64,000 bases of DNA from Palaemon carinicauda (GCF_036898095.1 NC_090766.1:31185472-31249471), one strand, 5' to 3'. Positions 47,468 through 57,988 are shown, counted from the stretch's first letter. Program-made: numbers and translations. The notes: generated from the letters alone by a model not told the origin.

Positions 47468-47573
47468 TCCATCAGGACGCCATGGCTATCTCACCCAAAA
47501 ATAGATTTTTCGCTTCGCTCAAAATCCGTTTTTTGGGCTCAAGCCATGGCGTCCTGATGGAAGAGTACCAGAG
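47468..47573. repeat. DIRS internal complementary region
   Basis: 47468-47529 is the reverse complement of the left end (47006-47067), and 47530-47573 of the right end (55738-55771 and a little beyond). It therefore joins both tips head to tail, as in DIRS1, where it serves to template the circular intermediate. Confidence 0.93.
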
Positions 47574-48353
47574 AATCAATGTATCGTGGTAGATTTTCCC
47601 CCAGAGTTAAGTGCCTAGGCATTGACAAAACAGCAAAGTAATCTTAGGTAAGAACCATAGGAACGAAATATCCTGCCCCCCATTGGTAGGAAGTTCCCAT
47701 GGGCTATGCCGACGTCAAAGTGGTATTGAAGGGCTATTCATCTTGACAGAAGAACTTTTTAAGAGCTTAGAGATGAAGCAGAATGTTTGATATTTGTATA
47801 GGAACATTCTGAAGTAGGCCAGTGGTGGTTGGGCACTGTGCGTAGAGTTCATCTCCTGATTATCAGAAGTAAGTATTCGTGTAGGAACCTTACTGAGGCA
47901 AGGTGAATATAATATAGGAATGGACATCTTAAATTCTTCATGACCATAAGAAAGGAGGAGTAAATAAAACTATGACAGTATGTATTTCATAGTAAGTAGG
48001 AGCTGAAAGAGACGCATAAGTAATAAAATAGAAATTTTATTTCACAATGCAGAAATTAAATAATTTACAGCAAAAGTAAAGTTCATTTACAGTAATAATA
48101 ATGTACATAGAAATAAAGGCTTGCTCTTGAATCTGAAAGGGAATTTCAGGATTAGTAGGTACTCGTTCTCGAGGAACGCAAGTCTTTAAATAACACATCA
48201 TGCTCAAGGCATGCGGCACTTGTGTAACACTATGACATTTCACCTGGGATAAGAACAGTTATAAAAGCACTAAGTGTTTTTAGACATCACTATGAATCAC
48301 TCGAGGGTCAACATAGGCACCCGAAGAGTTAGAGTCCCAAGTAACTCACTGTT
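47574..48353. other. DIRS 3' untranslated stretch
   Basis: Between the internal complementary region and the recombinase stop. No coding motif; AT-rich. Confidence 0.6.
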
Positions 48354-49430
48354 CTACGCAGAGTTAGGTGCAGGTTTCATAACACTACCTGCGGCTACCA
48401 CAAAATGTTTGATTTCGTGCACTTGTTTCGCATAATGTTTAAAGAAAACTCGCGAGGACTTCCAGCCCGTAAAGTTTTTAAGGCTCTCAAAGTCCATGCT
48501 CTGAAAGAAGTTCAGAGAAGATGCCACTTTTCTAGGATCATGACCAGCGGGTGTACTGTTCGGATCCGCTCTGCGAATGAAGTAGGTGATTTTCGCTCTT
48601 AATTGTTTCAGTGACAGGTCGCTGCCCGATGTTTCTCCTTTGAAGAGTTGGCCTCCACCAAAGTTTGAAGTTCTGCGAAGATAGACCTTGAGGCTCTCTA
48701 CTGGACATAGAGAGACATCCTCCTTCAGGGGGCATATTCTCCAAGGGCCCCATCTTTTGGTGGGTAATTCATTTTTGGCGAGAAACGTCGGATCAGGGGA
48801 GAGGGTCACTTCTCCTGAATCAGCAAACAGGATGTGTCCCTCTTCTCTTGATAATGCCACTATTTCGCTGACTCGAGCTCCCGAGGCGAGAGCAAATAAA
48901 AATATAACTTTCTGAGTCAGATCCTTGAGGGGGCATGAATCGTTGTCCAAGTTGGAGGCGAAATGGAGCACCTTGTCTAGTGACCAGGAGATCGGTTTCG
49001 GAGGGGGTGCTGGGCGTAGGCGAGCACATGCTTTCGGCAGTTTGTTAAAGATGTCGCTGGACAGATCAATTTGGAAAGCGTATAGAATTGGTCTAGTCAA
49101 AGCCGATTTGCAGGTCGAAATCGTATTGGCTGCTAATCCTTGTCCATGAAGGTGAATGAAGAAGGACATACAGAAATCAATGGTGATTTCTTTAGGATTT
49201 TTTGCTTTAACAAAGGAGACCCATTTCCTCCAGGATGATTCATATTGCCGTCTCGTGGATTCGGTCTTGTATTCCTCTAGGAAGTCTAGACTTTTCTTCG
49301 AGATCCCAAACCTCTTCTTTGCGGCAAGGGAGAGAAAATCATGAGATGAAGGTCCTTGATTTTCGATGATGAAGCGAAGACAGTCGACTTCTGTACTTGT
49401 TGAGAGAGAACTGGGCCCGGGAGAGGGATC
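48354..49430 (-). CDS. DIRS tyrosine recombinase
   Basis: Catalyses insertion of the circular DNA by site-specific recombination instead of a DDE integrase. It forms the C-terminal third of an open frame reaching back to 51122; the upstream part is a shadow of RT, so the real start is near 49430 and overlaps the RT end by about 145 bases. SAM-like N-terminal part (ESTRRQYESSWRKWVSF, GLAANTISTCKSALTR), then catalytic Arg in ASGARVSEIV (about 48875), H-x-x-R in GHDPRKVASS, and Tyr in FFKHYAKQ (about 48434). The R, HxxR, Y set is complete. Ends PAPNSA at 48354. Confidence 0.93.
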   Translation of the reverse strand, partial: DPSPGPSSLSTSTEVDCLRFIIENQGPSSHDFLSLAAKKRFGISKKSLDFLEEYKTESTRRQYESSWRKWVSFVKAKNPKEITIDFCMSFFIHLHGQGLAANTISTCKSALTRPILYAFQIDLSSDIFNKLPKACARLRPAPPPKPISWSLDKVLHFASNLDNDSCPLKDLTQKVIFLFALASGARVSEIVALSREEGHILFADSGEVTLSPDPTFLAKNELPTKRWGPWRICPLKEDVSLCPVESLKVYLRRTSNFGGGQLFKGETSGSDLSLKQLRAKITYFIRRADPNSTPAGHDPRKVASSLNFFQSMDFESLKNFTGWKSSRVFFKHYAKQVHEIKHFVVAAGSVMKPAPNSA

Positions 49431-51481
49431 AGCTTGGGCTGCAGCTCCAGGACCAGGGGGTACCAGTTGCTCCGGGGCCACTTGGGAGCCACTAGGGCCG
49501 CTGTCCCTTTGAAGGTTCTCAGTTTGGAGAGGACTTTCAACAGAAGGTTGGTGGGAGGGAACAGGTATATCTTGGACCATCTGTTCCAGTCCAGTGACAT
49601 GGCGTCCACCGCTTCTGCCTTGGGGTCCTCGTACGGGGCTACGTACAGAGGAAGTTGATTGTTGTCGCTCGTTGCAAAGAGATCTATCTGAAGTTCTGGG
49701 ACTTGATGAGAGATGAAGGAGAATGATCTTGCGTCTAGAGACCATTCCGACTCTATCGGGTTTGTCCGAGATAGAGCATCCGCTGTCACGTTGCGGAATC
49801 CTTGTAGGTGAACTGCAGACAGGTGCCACTTCTTCTTCTCCGCCAGACGGAAGATTGGGAGAAGCACCTGATTTATCTGGGGCGATCTTGAGCCTTGGCG
49901 ATTGAGACAACGAACTACCACCGAGTTGTCTAGGGTTAGACGGATGTGGATCGAGGGCGGCGGGGATAGCTTCTTCAGAGTAAGAAGGACCGCCATGGCC
50001 TCCAAGATGTTTATGTGGAACGTCTTGAATAGTGGAGACCAGGTCCCTTGAGCTTGTTTCAGGTGGGAGTGACCTCCCCAGCCCTCCAGTGAGGCATCCG
50101 TGTGGATGTTGAGTGAAGGAGGAGGGTGTTGGAGAGGAATGGACCTTTTCAGGGCCATTGCTTCCGACCACGGCTTTAGGAGGCGTCGAAGTCTGTTTGG
50201 AAGCCGTCTCTTGAGGTCTCTTCGAGCGATGGATGCCGATCGTCTCCAGACTCCCGCGGCATCCTTTAGCTGTGCACGAAGCACTGGGTTTGTCACTGAG
50301 GCGAATTGTAGAGAGCCTAGAACTCGTTCCTGCTGTCGTCTTGAAATGCGTTTGGATTTCAGTAGTCGCTTGACAGACCCTGCTATTTCCTTCCTTTTCT
50401 TCTGGGGGATGGAAAGGCGGTGTGACTGAAGATTCCAGTGGATTCCCAGCCACTGAAACTTCTGAGCCGGAGAGAGGCGAGATTTCTTCTCGTTGATCTT
50501 GAATCCCAGGTGTTCTAGGTACTGGGTAACTTCGTCGCAAGACTTTGTACACTCTTCGGGCGATGGAGCCCAGACTAGCCAGTCGTCGAGGTAGGCCATC
50601 ACCTGGACGTTTCTTAGGCGGAGCTGTTGTACTATGGCGTCTGCCAGCTTCGTGAAGATCCGAGGGGCCACATTGAGGCCGAATGGCATGGCCCGGAAGG
50701 CGTAGCTTTTCCTTTGGAGTCGAAATCCTAGGTAGGAGGAAGCGTGATGGTTCATTGGAATGTGCCAATAGGCATCCGCCAGGTCTATAGAGACCGTGTA
50801 GGAACCTTGAGGCAGAAGGGTCCTTATTTGTTGAAGCGTCAGCATCTTGAATTTGTTGTTCTCTATGAACTTGTTGAGGGGGGATAAGTCCAGAATGACT
50901 CTGAGCTTGTCTGAGTCCTTCTTGGGAACGCAAAACAGTCTCCCTTGGAACCTGGTGGACTTTACCTTCCTTATCACCTTCTTGTTCAAGAGGTCTAGAA
51001 CATATTCTTCCAGAATGGGGGTCGATTGTTGGAAGAACCGCTGGAAGATTGGGGGTGGTTGCACCCAACTCCAGCCTAGACCGTTCTTGATGATGCTGTG
51101 TGCCCAAGGATCGAAGGTCCAACGATCCTGGAATTGGCGGAGTCTTCCTCCCACCGGAAGCACTTCATTGCTTCTGGTGTCCCGAGGACTTGTTGCCTCG
51201 GCCGCTAGCTCCCTTTCCTCCTCTACCTCTGGAGGGACGACGAGAGGCGTCTCTGCTTGCACCCCTGGACGAGCCTCTACCTCTGGCATGAAAGGTAGTG
51301 GATGGCTGCTCAAAGGCAGGGGTGAAGACCGGTGACTGTGACAACACCGGTTGGGGGACCAATTGAAAGGTCTGTTGTGGTTGGGCAACCACTTGGGAGG
51401 TAGCGGGTCCCGGAAACTGACGTCTTTGTTGACGTTGCTGGGGTTTCGGTTTCTGAGGTTTCCTCTTAGGCTGAGGTCCAT
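49286..51481 (-). CDS. DIRS reverse transcriptase-RNase H
   Basis: 731 open codons; similarity starts near GGRLRQFQDRWTF, so the first about 110 residues overlap gag and the functional start lies after it. RT blocks: FCVPKKDSDKLRVILDLS, YTVSIDLADAYWHIP, FRAMPFGLNVAPRIF, MAYLDDWLVWA (catalytic Asp pair), LGFKINEKKSRL. RNase H: IHTDASLEGWGGH, INILEAMAV, LTLDNSVVV, NVTADALSR. The C-terminal part (LQIDLFATSDNNQLPLY, MSLDWNRWSKIYLFPP, VAPKWP) corresponds to the region that carries a methyltransferase-like domain in DIRS elements; that label is inference. Follows gag with overlap, so a shift or reinitiation is needed. Confidence 0.93.
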   Translation of the reverse strand: MDLSLRGNLRNRNPSNVNKDVSFRDPLPPKWLPNHNRPFNWSPNRCCHSHRSSPLPLSSHPLPFMPEVEARPGVQAETPLVVPPEVEEERELAAEATSPRDTRSNEVLPVGGRLRQFQDRWTFDPWAHSIIKNGLGWSWVQPPPIFQRFFQQSTPILEEYVLDLLNKKVIRKVKSTRFQGRLFCVPKKDSDKLRVILDLSPLNKFIENNKFKMLTLQQIRTLLPQGSYTVSIDLADAYWHIPMNHHASSYLGFRLQRKSYAFRAMPFGLNVAPRIFTKLADAIVQQLRLRNVQVMAYLDDWLVWAPSPEECTKSCDEVTQYLEHLGFKINEKKSRLSPAQKFQWLGIHWNLQSHRLSIPQKKRKEIAGSVKRLLKSKRISRRQQERVLGSLQFASVTNPVLRAQLKDAAGVWRRSASIARRDLKRRLPNRLRRLLKPWSEAMALKRSIPLQHPPPSLNIHTDASLEGWGGHSHLKQAQGTWSPLFKTFHINILEAMAVLLTLKKLSPPPSIHIRLTLDNSVVVRCLNRQGSRSPQINQVLLPIFRLAEKKKWHLSAVHLQGFRNVTADALSRTNPIESEWSLDARSFSFISHQVPELQIDLFATSDNNQLPLYVAPYEDPKAEAVDAMSLDWNRWSKIYLFPPTNLLLKVLSKLRTFKGTAALVAPKWPRSNWYPLVLELQPKLIPLPGPVLSQQVQKSTVFASSSKIKDLHLMIFSPLPQRRGLGSRRKV

Positions 51482-53114
51482 CGTCCTGAGAGGTTTTCCT
51501 TTTCCTGGACATGCCCCATTTGTGGAGAAGGTTCCTATTCTCCGTGGCGGCTCTGTCCGTTATTTCCTTGACAAGGTCCGAAGGAAACAGGTGCTTTCCC
51601 CAGATGTTGGAGGAAATCAGCCTCCGGGGTTCGTGTTTCACGGTGGCACCGACAAACACGAATTCACGACAGGCTCTACGAGCCTTTATGAAATGGTACA
51701 AGTCCTTCATTACCGTGAGTAAGTGGGATTTGGCCAGTACCATGTAGTGATCGGGTACTGCTGTGTCACAGGCCATAACTTCAAGTTGGACTTGATGAGA
51801 AAGAGACGCTGCAAGCCTCTCCTTCGTGTCTTGTTCCCGGCGAAGGAGGTGATCATTGAGCTTAGGGAGGTCTTCATTAAACTGACGTCCGGCAACGTCA
51901 GGATCGAGCCTACCCACAACGAAAGTATGTTGGACATCTTTCCATTGTCTAGTGTCAGGGGGCGTTACGATGGAGAAGGGTCTGCACTCATCCAGTGCAG
52001 GGCAGGGTTTCCCTTCTTCCGCCGCCTTAAGGCATGCAGCCAAGGCCTTTTCCAAAAATGGAAGAATCGCAGTGTCGGGAGCGACATAAGTAGGATGCTT
52101 CTTGCTCAAGGCAGGAAGCTTAGAGCAGGTAAAGCCCCTGCTCTTAAATGCGGAGGCTAGCATAGCCTGGGCCTTTGCGAGATCGAACACTATCTCTTCC
52201 TTAGGTTCGGTCTCCTCCTTCGAGGCAGGTTCAGAACGAAGCCGGACGTAACAGTCCGGGTAGGCCTCGAAGCTTGGGAAGAATTCCACATCTTCCAACG
52301 GGACCGTGCCGATTTTGTCACTAACAAAGATCCTGCCGGTCGCAATAACCATATGCTCTGCATACCTCCACGGGTTGGCATGAGAGCAAGCTGGGAGATC
52401 CTTAACCGAGATCTTCTTCGGTTCTCTGGATCCAATCATAGACCTGATGGACTCCTGGTTCTCCTTCAGTCTGTCGTTCATGACAGCTCTAATCAGTCGG
52501 ATCAGTTCTTGTGTAGAAGAAGAAGGATCCGGGGTCGAGGAGGTAGACGGAATGGACACATCCGTCGGTGTAGGAGTAGGCGGAGGGATGGACGAGGGAG
52601 TAGCTCCAATCTCCGACTCGGTGTATTCCACCTTGTCTTCGTCCTCTTCGGCTCCTTGAGCCATAAGCGTCTTCTCCGTGTCTTCCGAGACGTCAGAGAT
52701 CTGTTCATCCTCTTCGGAATCTAGGCGACACTCGTGCATGGACTGAGCCATGACCACATCAGGTTCCACTGTAATTTGGACAGTGGGGATTGCTTCCTTT
52801 GGAACCACTGAATCAGGGGAGGCCTTAGGGAACAGCAGGGACCTCAGTTCTTCGGTGGCCAGGTACGGTCCAGTGGCATTCCTCTGAAAACCACGCACCC
52901 ACTTGCGCAGTTTCTCACGAGCAATGTCTCTAACCTCCGCTGAGGGAGGGTTATGGAAGGCCTCAACTAGGTAGGCCTGGCAGACCGTACAATCCAGTGG
53001 ATTCCAAAACTTCCAATCCCCTTTCTTGTCTGAGCAAGGGGCGTGAGTCCTGCACGCCGTATGTCCGTAAAACTGGGAGCGTTTCACGGCACAGTATGCG
53101 AAGTCGCATTTCAT
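51165..53114 (-). CDS. gag: DIRS gag-like protein
   Basis: 649 codons from MKCDFAYCAVKRSQFYGHTA. The N-terminus has a Cys/His-rich patch (C...C...HTACRTHAPC, DCTVCQAY). An acidic, Pro/Ser/Thr-rich linker follows, then a folded middle (PDTRQWKDVQHTFVVGRLDPD, LVKEITDRAATENRNLL), and a strongly basic Arg/Gly/Gln-rich tail (RGRGSSRGASRD, GRGGKGASGRGNKSSG) suited to nucleic acid binding. DIRS ORF1 proteins are taken to be structural; direct functional evidence for them is limited. Its 3' end overlaps the RT frame by about 315 bases. Confidence 0.85.
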   Translation of the reverse strand: MKCDFAYCAVKRSQFYGHTACRTHAPCSDKKGDWKFWNPLDCTVCQAYLVEAFHNPPSAEVRDIAREKLRKWVRGFQRNATGPYLATEELRSLLFPKASPDSVVPKEAIPTVQITVEPDVVMAQSMHECRLDSEEDEQISDVSEDTEKTLMAQGAEEDEDKVEYTESEIGATPSSIPPPTPTPTDVSIPSTSSTPDPSSSTQELIRLIRAVMNDRLKENQESIRSMIGSREPKKISVKDLPACSHANPWRYAEHMVIATGRIFVSDKIGTVPLEDVEFFPSFEAYPDCYVRLRSEPASKEETEPKEEIVFDLAKAQAMLASAFKSRGFTCSKLPALSKKHPTYVAPDTAILPFLEKALAACLKAAEEGKPCPALDECRPFSIVTPPDTRQWKDVQHTFVVGRLDPDVAGRQFNEDLPKLNDHLLRREQDTKERLAASLSHQVQLEVMACDTAVPDHYMVLAKSHLLTVMKDLYHFIKARRACREFVFVGATVKHEPRRLISSNIWGKHLFPSDLVKEITDRAATENRNLLHKWGMSRKRKTSQDDGPQPKRKPQKPKPQQRQQRRQFPGPATSQVVAQPQQTFQLVPQPVLSQSPVFTPAFEQPSTTFHARGRGSSRGASRDASRRPSRGRGGKGASGRGNKSSGHQKQ

Positions 53115-55421
53115 CTGCTCCTCCTGTGGAAGAAAGAGAAAATGAGTATGGGGGAGTCATAGGAATGGCTCTTAAATTAAGTTAATATTAATCATTAATT
53201 TTAACTTATAGAAGGTGTGATGCATAGAGAGTGAAACAGTAAAGGAGAACACGCTCCATGCATCTCGCCCGGCTGGTTACCATAGGCTTGGTCCTGGGAT
53301 AATCCAAATGACCGAGATCATTGGATATAGTTTCCTAGGATTTCCATTATATTGGAACTCCATGGACAGCCAAGGACAAGGTTGGGATCGAATTCATTCG
53401 GTTCCCAGATAAGAGCCAGAAGGTCTCATTAAGGGTAACTGCTTCTGGCAACCAGCCGTGCTAAGATGCACATAGCATGCTGGAAATAGAAGAATGCAAA
53501 GAGACAGCATGATCACTAATAGAGCAGTACTAGGTACTGATCTTAGAAGCAAAGCAGCTTATCTATTTGCCAGGTAGGGCTATCTTAGTCTTATGATAGC
53601 TACAGAGAGGGGGTGCAAGTATTCTTGACGCCTCCGGGGTATCCGGCAAGCCGCCGGCACGCCGGAGCTCGCTCCAGCATAGATTCTGGCATTAGAACAG
53701 ACAATTTTCAAAAGTCAGTTAGATACCAGGATGGCGGCCGCCGGCACAACGGCGGCACGCCGGCAGGGAGCGGCGGCTCCGGCAGCCGGAGGATGCCGGA
53801 TTGGTGACTGGGGTAAGGATGGTACAGGTAGTATCGGGTTGCCGGCAGTATATGCCGGCACTCCGGAGATCGACCGGCAAGCGGACGATTAGATAGGAGT
53901 AGGAGAGCCGCCGGTAGTAGCCGGCGGCAGCCGGCAGTCCCTCGGAACACGGGGGGCTGGCGGCAAGGGTAGGGAAGTCACCAAGAGGCAGGTATTGCCG
54001 GCATAAGAGGCGGCAAGAGACCGGCACCCGGATAGATAGAGAGACAGGGGGAGGGGGGGAAGGATGCAGGAAGTACCTTCAGGGTTCCAGACATCCCTCC
54101 CCCTCCCTGAGGGGGTGTACCCATGGTAGAGACAGGCTCTATCATCCATATGCAGGGGTCACTAGGGACCGGGAGCAGGTAGTCCAAGGGAGGACTAGGG
54201 AACACCCAAGATGGGGGGGGGGGGAGACTCCCTTATGCAGAGCTACACTAGGAACTAACCTTATAGGACACTATGAAGGTATATGTACCAGAGCGGACTG
54301 CACAAGGAAGCTCGGGTAGCCCTACTCATCCACCCTAAGGAGGAGTTGTAGGACAGGGGACAGATGAGTATAAACTAACCTAAGCATAGGCTAGGCTATA
54401 CAAGAGATAGGTGGGGAGGGAGAAGAGAGGGGTCTTCCCAGGAAGGGTTTCTGTACCAGAGCGGCCACAAAGGGAAGGGAGGACACTCCCTAACCTAAGA
54501 TTAGGCTGATCGGCTAAAACGGTGCAAGAGTACAGTTTCAGCATGGAACAGAGAAACCTTCCTAACCCGACCTAGATCAGGGCTAAAAGTCCTGAACTAG
54601 GCAAGGAAGAAGACGTATCGCTATCGCAGGAAAGTCGCAGACTATCCTAGCCATAGAGGTAGGCTAGCCTAACCTCACTCTCAGACGCAATCCTAAAGGG
54701 GGTTCATTCCTTTAGGGAGGACTGAGAGGCGATATAATACTCTATTAGACAATGAATCCCTTTACTCAGAAAAGGGATCAAGGCTAATTAGAGGGAATGC
54801 CAAGGCAGGGGATGAAGGAAGCATATAGGGGTCCTAAGGTTAGGTTAGGCTAGTAAGAATCACTGACTAGCCTATCCCCTATATGGTCCCTGAAGGCGAA
54901 AACATTTGCATCACTAGTCAAAAGTATTGTAAAATAATAATGCCACTATCTTCATAACTTAGTCTAGGATCACTGATAAATCATGCATGAACACTTGTAA
55001 ATAGGCTCCTGGCCTGGGGGCTATAGTAGCCGACTGGTATGAGGTCAATCGATGACCGATAAAAAACGTCTAAACACGATATAAAAGTTCCTAGCTATGA
55101 AGACTAAATAAACTAATGTATTCGATTAGTATATAAGGCCGGAAGCGTTGTTGTGGCTAACTAAATAAGACATGCAAAACAACAACGACGCCATAAAATG
55201 GCGGGTCCGGTAGAGGCACAGCTCTGCCACAAAACATCAATTATTTCGCAAAATAATATTTACTTTACGGCCAGAGCTTAATTAAACAATACTGGAACCT
55301 TGTACTCAACTTTCCAGAAGAAGGCGAGGCTGAAGGTAACGACATAGCGAAGATGCAAAACGATAAAGTTCACACAAGGGAAAATCCGTCTCAGTAGGGC
55401 AGCTACTAAACAAAGGATGGA
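53115..55421. other. DIRS 5' untranslated region, GC-rich in part
   Basis: 2.3 kb between the right inverted repeat and gag. 53640-54030 is dense in CCGGC/GCCGG motifs, in contrast to the AT-rich surroundings. Purine-rich G runs follow (54040-54230). No gene recognised; short GC-rich frames are by-products. It probably holds the promoter and leader. Confidence 0.7.
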
Positions 55422-55771
55422 GACGCGCGTGACGTCATTAGAGCAATGGCGTCCGTTTGTTTACGTCTCGAGTATCAGTAGTAGCCACGAGTGAGATTAG
55501 CTGTGGAACGGCTCCCAGCTATTCTCAGCCCTTACACACCGAAGCGTTAACTCTGTTCGGGGTGGAGATAGCTATGTGGCACGACCAGACATGCGTGTCC
55601 CCTGTTGTATTACGATGTCTTAAAGGGAAACCTTTGAGATACTCGCTCCAGAAGTTAGAATTCTGTGATAACCTGTGGTTAAATTCTCTGGGAATATCTT
55701 AGTAGTCTTATACCCAAGGAAGCTACCAAACAGGAACCTTCCATCAGGACGCCATGGCTTGAGCCCAAAAA
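55422..55771. repeat. DIRS right inverted repeat and terminus
   Basis: 337-base mirror of 47049-47385, then the tip TTGAGCCCAAAAA, unlike the left tip. The junction to LTR sequence is TACGTTGG at 55772. Confidence 0.93.
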
Positions 55772-56122
55772 TACGTTGGTATTATAAAATACAACTTTAA
55801 TGTATAAAAGACTACATTATGAACTTCACTTTGTGACAGCTGACTCTCAAGTGTATATGGAGCGTCTTACACAAATCTCACAAACCAAAACATTGCTAAA
55901 CAAAAGAGCATCGCTCTGAAAAGACTTAAATCCTACTCCAGCATAAATCATAAAGAATCATATCTTATCTGAGGTAACCAACAAATGTTTGAATCCTAAT
56001 ACCAAAACAAATCATTACTCTTATGATCAAAGCATAACATGTCTTATTCATGCAATATGATGCAATGTTGTGCAATACCTGAAACACTTGAATATAGTAC
56101 ATTGTTACAATAATACATAACA
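55772..56122 (-). repeat. Mag-B 5' LTR, outer part, copy A
   Basis: Continues the LTR interrupted at 47005 by the DIRS. On the minus strand it begins TGTTATGTATTATTGTAACAATG at 56122. Confidence 0.9.
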
Positions 56123-56449
56123 GATGAGCTTTATCCCTTTGACAATAATGAGTTCAATTGCAGACTGAACAACGGCTCGTGGATACGATACGACAAGGCC
56201 GGCTTCAATGTATCATGACCGGACGGATCCACGTCCTATTCCCAAATCTTCGTTGCAGCAGATGGTTGTATCGGGACATCCCCTAATTCCATGGTGAAAG
56301 GGATAAAAACCATCATCAGAGAACGAGCCTACTTCGCGAACTTCACGTGGTCAACAACGGTTCCATCATTACCTCTCACATACAACAAACAGGTAGCCAA
56401 GCGGTTGATGAAATTGATCGAGATGGACCAAATGTCACCGACTTATAAA
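56123..56449 (+). pseudogene. env: env, third segment, copy A, cut at duplication junction
   Basis: Resumes the env frame at GATGAG (56123) after Mag-B. It has an in-frame TGA near 56207 and the residues NGSWIRYDKAGF and IRERAYFANFTW. It is cut at 56449, before the membrane anchor, where the second tandem copy begins with integrase sequence; the 95-codon frame spanning 56291-56578 is this chance fusion. Confidence 0.75.
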
Positions 56450-57463
56450 GTATGGTGGCCAGGTGTAGATAAAGATGTGGAATCTTATGTAAAGAATTGT
56501 ATGAATTGTGTTATGCAACAGAACAATCCTCAATTTGCTAGAATGCACCCGTGGGAGTTACCCAGGTATCCATGGTAAAGAGTGCATATAGATTTTGCAG
56601 GTCCTTTTTTAAATTATTTGTTTTTGATAGTAGTAGATGCTTACAGTAGGTGGCCAGAAATTATCCCAATGAAGACAACGTCTTACGCCACAATAAAAGA
56701 GTTAATGCAAATTTTTTCAACGCACGGTATTCCAGAAAGAATTGTTACAGATAATGGTCCACAATTTACCTCACAAGAGTTTAAAGAATTTTGTAATGTC
56801 AATGGTATAAAGCATACATTTTCAGCTACATATCATCCATCTACTAATGGAGAGGCTGAAAGATTTGTCCAAACGTTTAAACACAATATGAAGTGTGGAA
56901 AAGCAAATTCAGGTAATATATTTTTGCATGTGTCAAAATTTTTATTGTCTTTTAGAACAACGCCGCACAGCACAACAGGCATGACACCCTCAAATTTGTT
57001 AATGGGGAGAAGGATAAGGTGTAAGTTAGATTTGTTGTATCCAAGTTTGCAAAGTGATTTAGAAGATAAAGGGTATAAACAAGTAGCAAAGCTTCCTGAT
57101 GTAAGACATTTTTTACCTTTATCTGATGTCATGGTAAGATCGTACAACACTCCAGAGAAGTGGGTACCAGGAGAGATTGTAAGAGAGATAGGAAATTTAC
57201 ATTATGATGTTCGTGTTGGTGATAATGTTGTAAAACATCATGTTGATCAATTGCAGCCGTTAAACAGAAAGACAGTAGAGCATGTGAATGTTAGAGATGA
57301 GAAACTTAAAGAAGTAGTTAGATCAAATGAGTCAAATACTAACCAAGATGGTCCAACATCCAATGTAGATTCAGAACCAATTCATGTACCAGTACAAGAT
57401 GAGGTTAAAGTGCTTCCTAATAGGATTAACAGAGGAAAGCCCACTGAGAGATTAGATTTATGA
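56450..57463 (+). CDS. pol: Integrase, copy B
   Basis: Copy of 42187-43200. The zinc-domain end carries the same TAA (56576-56578); then 293 open codons (56582-57463) with HIDFAGPF, VTDNGPQF and NGEAERF. It differs from copy A at one visible residue (GKANSG against GKTNSG). Confidence 0.85.
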
Positions 57464-57498
57464 AGATTTTTACAATGTCAAGTTAAGCGGGAGGAGAC

Positions 57499-57983
57499 TG
57501 TTATGTATTATTGTAATAATGTACTATATTATTTCAAGTGTTGCAGGTATTGCGCAACATTGCATCATATTGTATGAATAAAACATGTTATCCTTTGTAC
57601 ATAAGTGTAATGATTTGTTTTGGTATTAGGATTCAAACATTTGTTGATTACCTCAGAGATAGGATGTGATTCTTTATAGTTTTTGTACTGGAGTAGGATT
57701 TGAGTCTTTTCAGAGTGATGCTCTTTTGTTTAGCAATGTTTTGATTTTGTCTTATTGTGTATGACGCTCCACACACACTTAGGAGTCAGCTGTCAAAGAG
57801 CCATGTAGTCACATATATCATTAAAAGTGTATTTTAAGAATACCAACGTCTTATTAAATCCCACCAAGAAAAATTGACGACAAAAGATGGGATCAGCTGA
57901 GAAATAATTACTAACAATTGTTCATCTATGTTCCAGGTAATTATTATGGTTAATAGAACTTCCTACCAAAGTGATACTCAACA
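57499..57983 (+). repeat. Mag-2 3' LTR, copy B
   Basis: Same as 43236-43720, with polypurine tract before and ACGTT after it. Confidence 0.95.
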
Positions 57984-57988
57984 ACGTT

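Larger units (their letters stand above)
47006..55771 (-). mobile_element. Complete DIRS1-like retrotransposon
   Basis: Tyrosine-recombinase retrotransposon of about 8.77 kb, coding on the minus strand. Inverted terminal repeats of 337 bases (47049-47385, 55422-55758) with unequal tips, an internal complementary region near its 3' side (47468-47573), and gag, RT-RNase H and tyrosine recombinase genes in order. No target duplication; the undamaged site is seen in copy B (61262-61275, GGATAATAATACG). No stop or shift breaks any of its three main frames and both ITRs look identical, so it is young and may be autonomous. DIRS1-like elements are known to be common in decapods. Confidence 0.95.
44818..56122 (-). 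mobile_element. Mag-B, copy A: inverted, gutted mag-like element
   Basis: Inserted in env in reverse orientation; GATGA flanks it (44813-44817, 56123-56127). Read on the minus strand: 5' LTR (56122 to 47006 with the DIRS inside it), two further U5 units, PBS, gag-protease, then an internal deletion removing RT, RNase H and integrase, a 24-base inverted scrap holding the polypurine tract and LTR start (about 45065-45091), and a truncated 3' LTR (45064-44818). About 2539 bases without DIRS. Without RT it is non-autonomous. Confidence 0.88.
42187..56449. repeat. Tandem duplication, copy A (contains DIRS)
   Basis: From the Mag-2 integrase through the 3' LTR, env middle, Mag-B and start of env segment 3. 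It matches 56450-61948 with a constant offset of 14263 up to 45780, 14264 to 47005, then 5498 after the DIRS. Only a handful of base differences are visible. Confidence 0.95.

Noticed and set aside
48354..51122. 922-codon frame taken as one large protein
   Set aside because: Only the last third is the tyrosine recombinase. The first two thirds overlap RT in another frame and show no domain.
53708..54205. Several 75-102 codon frames on the minus strand
   Set aside because: They overlap in three frames across the CCGG-dense DIRS leader; no motif.
56291..56578. 95-codon frame that seems to fuse env and integrase
   Set aside because: It spans the tandem duplication junction; a chance fusion.
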